The translations under genes and the position numbers were made by a program. DNA of 27,744 bases, taken from contig USRS01000022.1 in the NCBI GenBank assembly GCA_900557165.1, positions 1-27,744 of the forward strand. The letters are read 5' to 3'. Position 1 is the first letter of the stretch. The number at the start of each line of letters is the position of its first letter. Positions 16,109-23,527 of the stretch are shown piece by piece. Origin of the DNA: an uncultured Clostridium sp. (lineage in GTDB: Bacteria > Bacillota > Clostridia > Peptostreptococcales > Peptostreptococcaceae). Under the pieces are notes generated by a model. It was not told the origin of the DNA, did no database searches, and was given only the letters and a program-made list of their open reading frames with translations.

Positions 16109-16306
16109 TGTTCCTATATAGTTGGGAACATACATAGGAACAGAGATAGGAACAAAAAAAACATAGCAAAATCAAAGATTTCAGCAATTTTGTTCCAATG
16201 TTCCTAAAAAATAGTCCTATTGAGATAAATAGAAAAATAGGGTATAAAAAAAGATAAAAAATAAATATATAGTGAAAAAGGGCACATAGGAACAATCATG
16301 GGAACA
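16109..16306. repeat. Eight-copy GGAACA/TGTTCC array, candidate replication origin
   Basis: GGAACA or its complement occurs at 16109, 16125, 16137, 16149, 16191, 16199, 16289 and 16301 (first bases). Copies one and two form an inverted repeat (TATGTTCC / GGAACATA). Copies three and four are ATAGGAACA repeats 12 bp apart, and copies seven and eight are also 12 bp apart. Less than 0.1 copy is expected by chance in 200 bp of this composition. Very AT-rich DNA (16205-16280) separates the last two pairs. The position after the primase-helicase gene suits an iteron origin; operators for the Mor-like regulator are the main alternative. Confidence 0.6.
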
Positions 16307-16329
16307 ATATAAAATTAAGGAGGGTTTTT

Positions 16330-16587
16330 ATGGTACAAATAGATGATATACCTTATAGCTTACATCAAATGGTGGAGATTATAGGTATGGAAAATTTTTT
16401 GAAAATTTGCAAGATGTATGGAGGATATACTCTCTATATTCCCGTTTATAATAAAGTTATTATGGGGGATAGGAATAGGAAAATAGTTAGGGAGTATAAT
16501 GGAAAGAACTTGACTGCTCTTAGGAATAAGTATGGTTTAAGTCCTGAACAGATAAAGTATATTTTGAAGGATAAAGGTGTTATATAA
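16330..16587 (+). CDS. Mor-family transcription activator-like protein
   Basis: 85 residues: LHQMVEIIGMENFLKICKMYGGYTLYIPVYNKV, then the helix-turn-helix NLTALRNKYGLSPEQIKYILKDKGVI. This is the compact Firmicute version of the Mor/C family, in which the Mu phage Mor protein activates middle genes. It probably binds DNA as a dimer. An AAGGAGGGT site precedes the ATG, and the repeat array lies directly upstream. It is the last plus-strand gene of the module with a recognisable function and may switch on late genes, either the small ORFs after it or genes now lost. Confidence 0.8.
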   Translation: MVQIDDIPYSLHQMVEIIGMENFLKICKMYGGYTLYIPVYNKVIMGDRNRKIVREYNGKNLTALRNKYGLSPEQIKYILKDKGVI

Positions 16588-16613
16588 GATTTTACTACTT
16601 TTATGTACTTATA

Positions 16614-16642
16614 TTGTTTTTATTTGGAATAAATTGTATAAT
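16614..16642 (+). promoter_or_regulatory. Sigma-A-type promoter for the small membrane ORF
   Basis: TTGTTT and a perfect TATAAT are separated by 17 bases. The -10 box ends 35 bases before the ATG at 16678, which leaves a leader of about 29 bases with an AAAAAGGAG site. Confidence 0.6.
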
Positions 16643-16677
16643 AATGCTTGGGATTTTATATAAAAAGGAGTAGATAT

Positions 16678-16815
16678 ATGGATAGTAGGTGTGATGGGGT
16701 TTTCCTTATAAGTGGAGTTTATATGATTTTGAAATGTTTATTATTGCTTATGGCTATATATACAATGTATTTAGCTATCAAATCTTTTAAAATATATATT
16801 AATAAAAATTCGTAA
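16678..16815 (+). CDS. 45-residue hydrophobic peptide
   Basis: MDSRCDGVFLISGVYMILKCLLLLMAIYTM and a basic tail (SFKIYINKNS) form a single membrane-spanning peptide. An AAAAAGGAG ribosome binding site and a well-formed promoter (16614-16642) support real expression. It sits between the Mor-like regulator and the convergent amidase. Possible roles are a holin-like lysis peptide or a membrane toxin; its sequence matches none that I know. Confidence 0.55.
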   Translation: MDSRCDGVFLISGVYMILKCLLLLMAIYTMYLAIKSFKIYINKNS

Positions 16816-16860
16816 TTTACAAGCAATTTATAAATTATTTTATAGATTGGAGAGTTTATT

Positions 16861-17022
16861 TTGATTAAAATAAAAAAAATTTTAAAAAGTGTGTATAAAA
16901 TTGAAAATGATGTCTATAATCTAAATGTAACATATTTAATATGTTTTCATATATTTAATATTAGTATTTTTCTTTTATTTTTACTTTATTACAACTATTT
17001 TTTATTTTTATTTTTTTCATGA
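16861..17022 (+). CDS. Possible 53-residue membrane peptide with TTG start
   Basis: TTG at 16861 follows GGAGAG by six bases. The product has a basic amphipathic start (LIKIKKILKSVYKI) and a strongly hydrophobic C-terminal half rich in Phe, Leu and Tyr. The DNA is very T-rich, which alone can create such hydrophobic frames, so this is less secure than its upstream neighbour. It ends before the terminator at 17061. Confidence 0.35.
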   Translation: MIKIKKILKSVYKIENDVYNLNVTYLICFHIFNISIFLLFLLYYNYFLFLFFS

Positions 17023-17060
17023 TAAGTAATAGATTTAAACAAAGTAATACATTTCCTTAA

Positions 17061-17095
17061 AATAGCTTGGAAAGCGGAAGCCAAGCTATTTTTTT
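17061..17095. terminator. Terminator between the small ORFs and the amidase operon
   Basis: AATAGCTTGG pairs with CCAAGCTATT around a ten-base loop and is followed by a T run on the plus strand. The minus strand also has TTTT after the stem, so it probably serves both converging units. Confidence 0.75.
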
Positions 17096-17099
17096 GTGA

Positions 17100-17792
17100 T
17101 TATTTTTGTATATTTTTTACAAGTTTTATGTTTTTAGCAGTGTCTTTATTTGTATTATGATTGGCAAGATATTTTTCAATTAAGGGGTAGAAGTTATTGA
17201 TAAAAGCTAAGCGAGAGTTGCCAAAGTTCATAAAGTTTGTGCCGGGACAAGTTTTTGCCGATTTATTTTTATAATAATCACCAAGATAAGTGCCACCAGA
17301 TGTGAACCAGCAGTGGGCTCTTATGGTGTTGGTGCTTGGTTTTAAGTTGAATTTTTTGCAAAGTAGAGCATAAAGGGCAATGACGCTTTCTCTTTGGGAA
17401 GATGTCATAATGTCTTTGTCAAAGTCGCCATATATCTCCACACAGATGGCATAGTCATTCCAACCAGTAATACCAATGGGTTTGGAGTTTAGACTTCTGC
17501 CTGTGGTTATTTTGCCGTTGGGGAAAATATTAAAATGCTGGGCAATATAGTGATTGTTACAGTCCTTGTAGTTCCATTTATTTTTGCCAAAATCATCTAA
17601 AGCTTTGGTACGACCTAGCTCCCTGTTGTTTTTATAAATTTTTTTATCCGTAGTATTCCAAGTGTGATAGTTTGGCAAACTCATATGATGCACTTGTAGT
17701 CTGCTTATTTTACGAGTGACTTTTTCATTATTCAGATATTTTTCAAATTCATTTATATTGTCAAACAAAATAAAACCAAATTCTTTTTTCAT
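17100..17792 (-). CDS. N-acetylmuramoyl-L-alanine amidase (Amidase_2/PGRP type)
   Basis: 230 residues. Zinc ligands of the T7 lysozyme-like fold can be seen: His35/His36 in RLQVHHMSLP, the histidine of IRAHCWF and the cysteine of KTCPGTNF. Between them lie AQHFNIFPNGKITTGRSLNSKP and WNDYAICVEIYGDFD, typical of the substrate groove. It cleaves the amide bond between muramic acid and the stem peptide. No signal peptide is present, so export would need a holin or lysis. The start at 17792 follows AAGGAGG; an upstream in-frame ATG at 17843 lies inside a hairpin and is rejected. It is the last gene of the DUF1659-DUF2922-YvrJ-amidase operon, 60 bases after YvrJ. Confidence 0.88.
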   Translation of the reverse strand: MKKEFGFILFDNINEFEKYLNNEKVTRKISRLQVHHMSLPNYHTWNTTDKKIYKNNRELGRTKALDDFGKNKWNYKDCNNHYIAQHFNIFPNGKITTGRSLNSKPIGITGWNDYAICVEIYGDFDKDIMTSSQRESVIALYALLCKKFNLKPSTNTIRAHCWFTSGGTYLGDYYKNKSAKTCPGTNFMNFGNSRLAFINNFYPLIEKYLANHNTNKDTAKNIKLVKNIQK

Positions 17793-17813
17793 ATTTACCT
17801 CCTTATATAACAA

Positions 17814-17845
17814 AAGTGTGCAAATTCCTAAGAACTGGCACACTT
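17814..17845 (-). terminator. Hairpin between YvrJ and the amidase, possible attenuator
   Basis: AAGTGTGC and GCACACTT pair around a 16-base loop in the 60-base gap. The following T-rich stretch is short, so it may only reduce read-through into the amidase gene or stabilise the upstream message. Confidence 0.4.
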
Positions 17846-17852
17846 ATGCATA

Positions 17853-17996
17853 TTATCCCATCTTTGTGATATTATGAGATAACTCATTTATACTATCTGT
17901 CAAAGCTTGGAGTTTGCCCTCTATTCTCACTAGCAAATATAGTGATATAGCAATGGGAAATCCTAAGTTTGCCACGATAGCTTGAAAGTTAGTCAT
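17853..17996 (-). CDS. yvrJ: YvrJ family protein, small membrane peptide
   Basis: 47 residues: MTNFQAIVANLGFPIAISLY, then LLVRIEGKLQALTDSINELSHNITKMG. The conserved opening NFGFPI-like segment, one membrane helix and an amphipathic C-terminal helix are the YvrJ pattern. It resembles BhlA/holin-like peptides in layout, and its place just before an amidase fits a role in letting that enzyme across the membrane, though this is not proven for the family. The ribosome binding site is GAGGTGATT. The gap to the DUF2922 gene is 17 bases. Confidence 0.8.
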   Translation of the reverse strand: MTNFQAIVANLGFPIAISLYLLVRIEGKLQALTDSINELSHNITKMG

Positions 17997-18013
17997 ACAA
18001 TCACCTCATTTTA

Positions 18014-18238
18014 TTAAACAACAAGGTCGTACTCAGTAATAGTAGAGCTAACAACCTTGGCAGAAACACACTCAGCTATGTCATATCCCTTTGGCTGGAA
18101 TATGTTTTTTGATTTTATCAAATTCATAGCATCGATTATTTCCTGTTCCCCCAAATTATCTTTTGGATCATCCACAGTTATGGAAAAACTGTTTCCCAAA
18201 GTATTTTTGAAAACCATAACAAGTTTATTTTCTTCCAT
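18014..18238 (-). CDS. DUF2922 family protein
   Basis: 74 residues: NKLVMVFKNTLGNSFSITVDDPKDNLGEQEIIDAMNLIKSKNIFQPKGYDIAECVSAKVVSSTITEYDLVV. The FxNxxGxxxxIxVxxPxxxL start and the VxSAxxVxxxxxEYDL end are the DUF2922 hallmarks. The biochemical role is unknown; the family almost always travels with DUF1659 and YvrJ. An AAGGAGGTT site precedes the ATG, and 21 bases separate it from the DUF1659 gene. Confidence 0.87.
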   Translation of the reverse strand: MEENKLVMVFKNTLGNSFSITVDDPKDNLGEQEIIDAMNLIKSKNIFQPKGYDIAECVSAKVVSSTITEYDLVV

Positions 18239-18259
18239 AATATAACCTCCTTAAATTTA

Positions 18260-18481
18260 TTATTCAGATAAAGACGAGTTGTCAACACGATTAGTAGCAC
18301 TTAAAGTATGTTTTTGTAAGTTGCTTATTGCATTTACAACAGCCATAATATCGTCATTTGATGCACTAGATTTTATGTTTGTTAAAGTTTTAGTTTTTAT
18401 GATTCTGTCACCGTTTACATCTGCTCCGTGATCAAATTTCACCTTTACAGAAGTGGCGTTTGGTGTGGAAATAACAGCCAT
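18260..18481 (-). CDS. DUF1659 family protein
   Basis: 73 residues: MAVISTPNATSVKVKFDHGA, then DRIIKTKTLTNIKSSASNDDIMAVVNAISNLQKHTLSATNRVDNSSLSE. Strand-rich start, a helix around residues 40-57 and the RxDNSxL end are typical of DUF1659. It is the first gene of the minus-strand operon, with AAAGGAGGTT before the ATG. Function unknown; the companion gene order suggests a shared complex with DUF2922. Confidence 0.85.
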   Translation of the reverse strand: MAVISTPNATSVKVKFDHGADVNGDRIIKTKTLTNIKSSASNDDIMAVVNAISNLQKHTLSATNRVDNSSLSE

Positions 18482-18806
18482 AGTATAACCTCCTTTGATT
18501 GGTCTTATGGACCTTTTATTTATATAGTAGATAAAAAATTTGAAATAAAGTTGAAATAAATCTTTAGAAAATATATTGATTAGATGAATTTGGATGGGCT
18601 TGAGGATAAGTAAAAAGGAGGAATATCTTTGTGAGATAACTCTTAGATGTTTGTCGAAGTAGGGGAAAATTTCTGTTTACAGTTGAACAAAATGGTGTTA
18701 CTTTTTTATTAAGGAATGTCATGGGAAAGAATGAAAAAGCAATAAAAGATATTTAAAATATTATTACAAAAACTATATAAATGGATATGAGGGGACTAAA
18801 AAGAAA
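18482..18806. other. Intergenic region between the amidase operon and hsdR
   Basis: The leftmost part must hold the promoter of the minus-strand operon. On the plus strand AAAAAGGAGG at about 18616 is followed by TTG-TGA, so no gene starts there. A frame ending near 18756 (GKFLFTVEQNGVTFLLRN, then VMGKNEKAIKDI) reads like the tail of a decayed gene but has stops upstream. This is the right edge of the phage-like module. Confidence 0.4.
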
Positions 18807-21800
18807 ATGATTTTTAATGAGGATACAAGGGTGAAAATTCCTGCTACAATACAATTTTTAAGATTGGGCTATAATTATCAATCCATGAAAAATGCAGATA
18901 TAGATTTTAATACTAAGATATTTATAAATCGATTTAAAAAGTCACTAGAAAAAATAAATGAAAAAGAATTTTCACTTGATGAAATACAAAGCATTTTATT
19001 AGATATTGATAATGTAATAAAAAATAATGATTTAGGAAAAGAGTTTTACAACTGGCTTATAAATCCTATTGATAAAGTCAAGTTAATTGATTTTGATAAT
19101 ATAGAAAATAATGATTTTGCAGTTGTAGATGAACTACCATTCAGTATTGAAGAAGGGACAGAAGAAGGTTCATTTAGACCAGATATTAACATATTAATCA
19201 ATGGTATGCCACTAGCATTTTTAGAAGTGAAAAAACCAAACAATGAAGGTGGAATACAAAGAGAATTTGATAGAATGATTAAAAAGAGATTACAGAAAAA
19301 AGAATATAGAAAGTATTTTAATCTAATACAATTTGTATCATTTTCAAATAACATGGAATATGAAGAAGATGATGATGCAGCAGAAGATGTAAAAGCAGGG
19401 TCTTTTTATACGACTCCCAATGGCACAAATACCAGCTTCTCATTTTTCAGAGAAGATGATGAAAGCTATATAATAAATTACAAATATAAAAATATAGAAA
19501 TGACACAAATCAAAGAAGTAATGAAAGACTGTGGATACAACTCATCAGAAACTGATACACCAGAATTTGCAGAAAATCTAAGGGTGGATACAGCTTGTAA
19601 TAGTTTCGTTACATCAGTATTTGATAAAGAAAGATTTTTATATTTTATTCATTACGGAATTATGTTTATAAAAGGAAGAGTACCGCAAAAACATATAATG
19701 AGATATCCTCAATTTTTTGCAACTAGAAAAATTATTGAGAGGTTAGAAGGAGGAGGAAAAGGCGGAATTATATGGCACACTCAAGGTTCTGGTAAAACTG
19801 GACTAGCTGCATTTTCAAATAGAGTTATTAGAGATTATTACGCAAAGAAAAATATAAATACGAGAATGTTCTTCATAGTAGATAGATTAGATTTATTGAC
19901 TCAAGCTAGTACAGAATTTAGAAATAGAGGATTGCATGTAACAAATTGTAAAAATAAGAAGGAATTAGCTAAAGAATTAAACAAACCATTATCAACTAAT
20001 ATGGATAGTAACTCCATTGGAGAAATATGTGTAGTTAACATACAAAAAATAATGGAAGATAATAAAATGCCAGAAGCTAAAAATGACTATAATGCCAACA
20101 TACAGAGAATATTCTTTATAGATGAAGCCCATAGAAGTTACTCAATCAAAGGTGACTTTTATAAAAATCTTATGACATGTGACTTAGATGGTGTATTTAT
20201 AGCGCTTACAGGAACACCACTTTTATCGAAAAAAGAACGTTCTAACTTGAAATTTGGTGATTATATACATAAATATTTCTATGACAAATCAATAGCAGAT
20301 GGATATACTCTTAGAATAAAAAAAGAAAATATAGATACAGTAGCAAGAACAGAAATAAAAAACAATTTGAATATAGAAGACGATAGATTAAATGATAAAG
20401 ATGTATTTGAATCAGATGATTATGTAAATGCCCTAGGGAATTTTATAGAAAAAGATTTTATAAATTTTAGACTAGAAAACTCAGATAATACCATAGGAGG
20501 AATGATTGTATGTCGTTCCAATCCTCAAGCAAGAAAAGTCCATGAATGGTTTGAGAAAAACTCAAAACTGAAAACAGGACTTGTAATTTCAGACCAAGAT
20601 GACCCCACACAATCAAAGATAAATAAAAATAACCAGCTAGAATTTAGAGAAACATTATCACCAGATTTACTAGTAGTAAATTTTATGCTAACAACAGGAT
20701 ATGATGTAAAACGTTTGAAGAAGATGTATTTACTTCGTGGACCTCATGCTCAATCACTACTACAAACAATATCTAGAGTTAATAGACCATACAAATCACC
20801 AAATGGCAAAATATACAAATATGGCTATATAGTAGACTTTGTAGATATAGAAGAAGAATACGACAGAACTATAGAAGCTTACATCAAAGAATTGGAAGCT
20901 GATTTAAATGAAAATGGAGAAAATGAAGGTAGTCTATCAGGATTAGTAGTTGATAAAGAAGATATTTACAAAAGATACAAAGGATATAAGAAAAATTTAG
21001 AAGATATGATAGATACAAATAATTTAGCAAAGTTTTCAACACAAGTAACTTATTTCACAAAAGAAGCTTTATTGAAAATAAGAAGATTGCTAAATGGTAT
21101 AAGAGAATGTAAGACAGAGTTTATATTATCTAGGGCAATGGATTATGCCAATGAAATAGATTCTGATAAATTAAAGAAACTAATACGTATAGTTCAAGAA
21201 AGAATAGACTTTATTAACTTAAGTAATAACCCAGCTAAAATGATGGATGTTATGAATAATGATGATGTAGTGGAAATTATATATCAATTTATAAAGACTA
21301 AAATTACAATTATGGATTTAAGCCAATTGTCAGAAGATAATCCTAAAATACAAAGGTTTACTAAGGTAGTTACATCAGTACAAAATGAAATAAAAAATAA
21401 TAAAAATAAAAATGATATAAATGTTGTAAAACTAGATGAATTACTAAAAGAAATTTTCAACAAATTATCCATATCAGATTTATCAAATATAGATGATTTA
21501 AGTGATGAACTAGAAGATATATTACAAGAAATCATAAAGATAAATAAAGAAAATGATAGATTATCCAAATCCTATGGAGGAAATTATGCTTTTGTAAAAA
21601 CTTATCAAGATATGACTGATTCATATAGTGATGTGGATAAAGATAAAATAGAAAAATCATTGATAATAGTCTATGAAAATATAAAAGATGTGCTAGATAA
21701 AAACATACTTGTAGTACAGGGAAGAAAGAATTTTATAGATTCTATTAAACATAAAGTAACAAAAATTTTATTAAAAGAAAAACTATATTCAACAGTGAAA

Positions 21801-21854
21801 AATTTCTATGACAAAATGTTAAACGAGCTTTATACTAACTTACAATTATTTTAA
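18807..21854 (+). CDS. hsdR: Type I restriction enzyme, HsdR subunit
   Basis: 1015 residues. The PD-(D/E)XK nuclease at the start reads FRPDINILINGMPLAFLEVKK (Asp126, Glu140, Lys142). The superfamily 2 translocase motor follows, with Walker A WHTQGSGKTGL (around 324-333), DEAH at 439-442 (FFIDEAHRSY) and ALTGTPL. The later helicase motifs include VVNFMLTTGYDVKRLKKMYLLRG and QTISRVNRPY. The C-terminal 300 residues form the helical domain that docks on the methylase. It cuts unmodified DNA after translocation, in complex with HsdM and HsdS. GAGGGGA precedes the start. hsdM follows 14 bases after the stop. All key residues are present. Confidence 0.95.
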   Translation: MIFNEDTRVKIPATIQFLRLGYNYQSMKNADIDFNTKIFINRFKKSLEKINEKEFSLDEIQSILLDIDNVIKNNDLGKEFYNWLINPIDKVKLIDFDNIENNDFAVVDELPFSIEEGTEEGSFRPDINILINGMPLAFLEVKKPNNEGGIQREFDRMIKKRLQKKEYRKYFNLIQFVSFSNNMEYEEDDDAAEDVKAGSFYTTPNGTNTSFSFFREDDESYIINYKYKNIEMTQIKEVMKDCGYNSSETDTPEFAENLRVDTACNSFVTSVFDKERFLYFIHYGIMFIKGRVPQKHIMRYPQFFATRKIIERLEGGGKGGIIWHTQGSGKTGLAAFSNRVIRDYYAKKNINTRMFFIVDRLDLLTQASTEFRNRGLHVTNCKNKKELAKELNKPLSTNMDSNSIGEICVVNIQKIMEDNKMPEAKNDYNANIQRIFFIDEAHRSYSIKGDFYKNLMTCDLDGVFIALTGTPLLSKKERSNLKFGDYIHKYFYDKSIADGYTLRIKKENIDTVARTEIKNNLNIEDDRLNDKDVFESDDYVNALGNFIEKDFINFRLENSDNTIGGMIVCRSNPQARKVHEWFEKNSKLKTGLVISDQDDPTQSKINKNNQLEFRETLSPDLLVVNFMLTTGYDVKRLKKMYLLRGPHAQSLLQTISRVNRPYKSPNGKIYKYGYIVDFVDIEEEYDRTIEAYIKELEADLNENGENEGSLSGLVVDKEDIYKRYKGYKKNLEDMIDTNNLAKFSTQVTYFTKEALLKIRRLLNGIRECKTEFILSRAMDYANEIDSDKLKKLIRIVQERIDFINLSNNPAKMMDVMNNDDVVEIIYQFIKTKITIMDLSQLSEDNPKIQRFTKVVTSVQNEIKNNKNKNDINVVKLDELLKEIFNKLSISDLSNIDDLSDELEDILQEIIKINKENDRLSKSYGGNYAFVKTYQDMTDSYSDVDKDKIEKSLIIVYENIKDVLDKNILVVQGRKNFIDSIKHKVTKILLKEKLYSTVKNFYDKMLNELYTNLQLF

Positions 21855-21868
21855 TTAGGGGGAAAATT

Positions 21869-23527
21869 ATGACGGAGATATTTGAATTAGAAAATCATAT
21901 TAAACAAATCATAGATCAATTAAAAGGACTTTGCCAAACAAATGGATTATCAAACCAAGCATCAGAAGAAGAAGTTATAACAACAGTATTTTTATATAAA
22001 TTCTTAAATGATAAATTCATGTATAATCTAAAAGGATTTGCTGATGACATAGATATGGATTATAAGGAAGTATTAAAAAACGAAAATGATGAATTATATG
22101 CTTTTTATGATAGCTATCCTCAAGATGTAGCATTTACTTATGATGAAACTATAGAATATCTTATAAATAAAGTATCACAAGATAACTTCTATTCATTATT
22201 TGATGATGCTTTAGAAAAAATATCAAATGATAGCAAAAATGAAGTATTCTCTATAGAAACAGCAGATGGAAATAGAAAACCATTATTTGTGAGAATAACA
22301 GAAAAGGTTGAATCGTCAAAACGTAATAATTTTGCAAAAAATATATTTGGAATTATAAGTCAAGAAAAATTTGACTTTGGTAAAGCATTTAAAAATAACT
22401 TTGACTTTTATAGTACAATATTTGAGTACTTAATTAAAGATTATAATGTATCAAGTGGAGTTTATGCTGAATATTTCACACCACAAGCAATATCAAGCAT
22501 TATAGCAAAAATACTAGTAAAGATGACACCAGTAAAAGACACACTTTATGATATATATGACCCCTCAGCAGGTTCTGGTTCATTGATACTTCATTTGGCA
22601 AATGAACTAGGAGAAGGAAGTTTTGGAGATAAAGCACAAGTTTACACACAAGACATATCAGGTAAATCATCAAGATTTTTAAGAATTAATATGCTGTTAA
22701 ATGGATTAACTCACAGTCTACATAACATCATAGAAGGAGATACACTAGACACACCAGCACATTACAATATACCACATGATGCAAGCTCAGGAGTTAAAAA
22801 ATTTGATTATATAACATCTAATCCACCATTTAAAATGGATTTCTCATCAACTAGAAATACTATAGAGCAAAAATGGTGTGAAACAGATAGGTTTTTTGCA
22901 GGAGTGCCTAAAATACCAAACAAGAAAAAAGATTCTATGGCAATTTATCTATGTTTTATTCAACATATATTATGGTCATTGAAAGATGATGGTAAAGCAG
23001 CTATAGTTGTGCCAACAGGATTTATTACAGCTCAATCAGGTATAGAGAAAAAGGTAAGACAGAAAATCATAGATAGTAAGTGGTTAAAAGGTGTAATTTC
23101 TATGCCGTCTAATATATTTGCTAATACTGGGACAAATGTATCTGTTTTATTTATAGATAAGTCAAATACAGAAGGTGAAGTAATGCTAGTTGATGCATCT
23201 AAAATGGGAACAAAGGTGAAAGACGGTAAAAATCAAAAGACTGTTTTAAGTGATGAAGAAGTTGTAAAGATTGAAAATACTTTTATTAATCAAGATATAG
23301 TTGATGAATTTAGTGTGAAAGTAAGTTATGATGATATAAAAAATAAGAATTACTCATTATCAGCAGGACAGTATTTTGAGGTAAAGATTGAGTATGTTGA
23401 GCTTAGTGAGGAAGAGTTTGAGGAAAAGATGAATACTTATAAGTCCAATTTGGAGAAATACTTTGCTGAAGGAAAAAATCTGGAAGAGAAGATTTTGGAG
23501 GGATTGGAGATGTTGAGTTATGAGTAG
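21869..23527 (+). CDS. hsdM: Type I DNA methyltransferase, HsdM subunit
   Basis: 552 residues. A helical N-terminal domain precedes the N6-adenine methylase core, which has EYFTP (201-205), the S-adenosylmethionine loop DPSAGSGSL (231-239) and the catalytic NPPF (318-321). It methylates adenine at the site chosen by HsdS. A TTAGGGGGA site precedes the ATG. The stop overlaps the hsdS start by eight bases, so the two are translationally coupled and made in balanced amounts. Confidence 0.95.
   Translation: MTEIFELENHIKQIIDQLKGLCQTNGLSNQASEEEVITTVFLYKFLNDKFMYNLKGFADDIDMDYKEVLKNENDELYAFYDSYPQDVAFTYDETIEYLINKVSQDNFYSLFDDALEKISNDSKNEVFSIETADGNRKPLFVRITEKVESSKRNNFAKNIFGIISQEKFDFGKAFKNNFDFYSTIFEYLIKDYNVSSGVYAEYFTPQAISSIIAKILVKMTPVKDTLYDIYDPSAGSGSLILHLANELGEGSFGDKAQVYTQDISGKSSRFLRINMLLNGLTHSLHNIIEGDTLDTPAHYNIPHDASSGVKKFDYITSNPPFKMDFSSTRNTIEQKWCETDRFFAGVPKIPNKKKDSMAIYLCFIQHILWSLKDDGKAAIVVPTGFITAQSGIEKKVRQKIIDSKWLKGVISMPSNIFANTGTNVSVLFIDKSNTEGEVMLVDASKMGTKVKDGKNQKTVLSDEEVVKIENTFINQDIVDEFSVKVSYDDIKNKNYSLSAGQYFEVKIEYVELSEEEFEEKMNTYKSNLEKYFAEGKNLEEKILEGLEMLSYE

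Noticed and set aside
16065..16295. 76-codon minus-strand ORF across the repeat array
   Set aside because: Its repeated Cys/Ser/Tyr residues come from reading the GGAACA repeats; it has no ribosome binding site.
17793..17843. N-terminal extension of the amidase from an upstream ATG
   Set aside because: The extension is encoded inside a hairpin and covers the AAGGAGG site of the better start at 17792.
9749..18806. Attachment-site direct repeats flanking the phage-like module
   Set aside because: By eye I found no shared repeat of useful length at the two edges and there is no integrase, so no att site is called.
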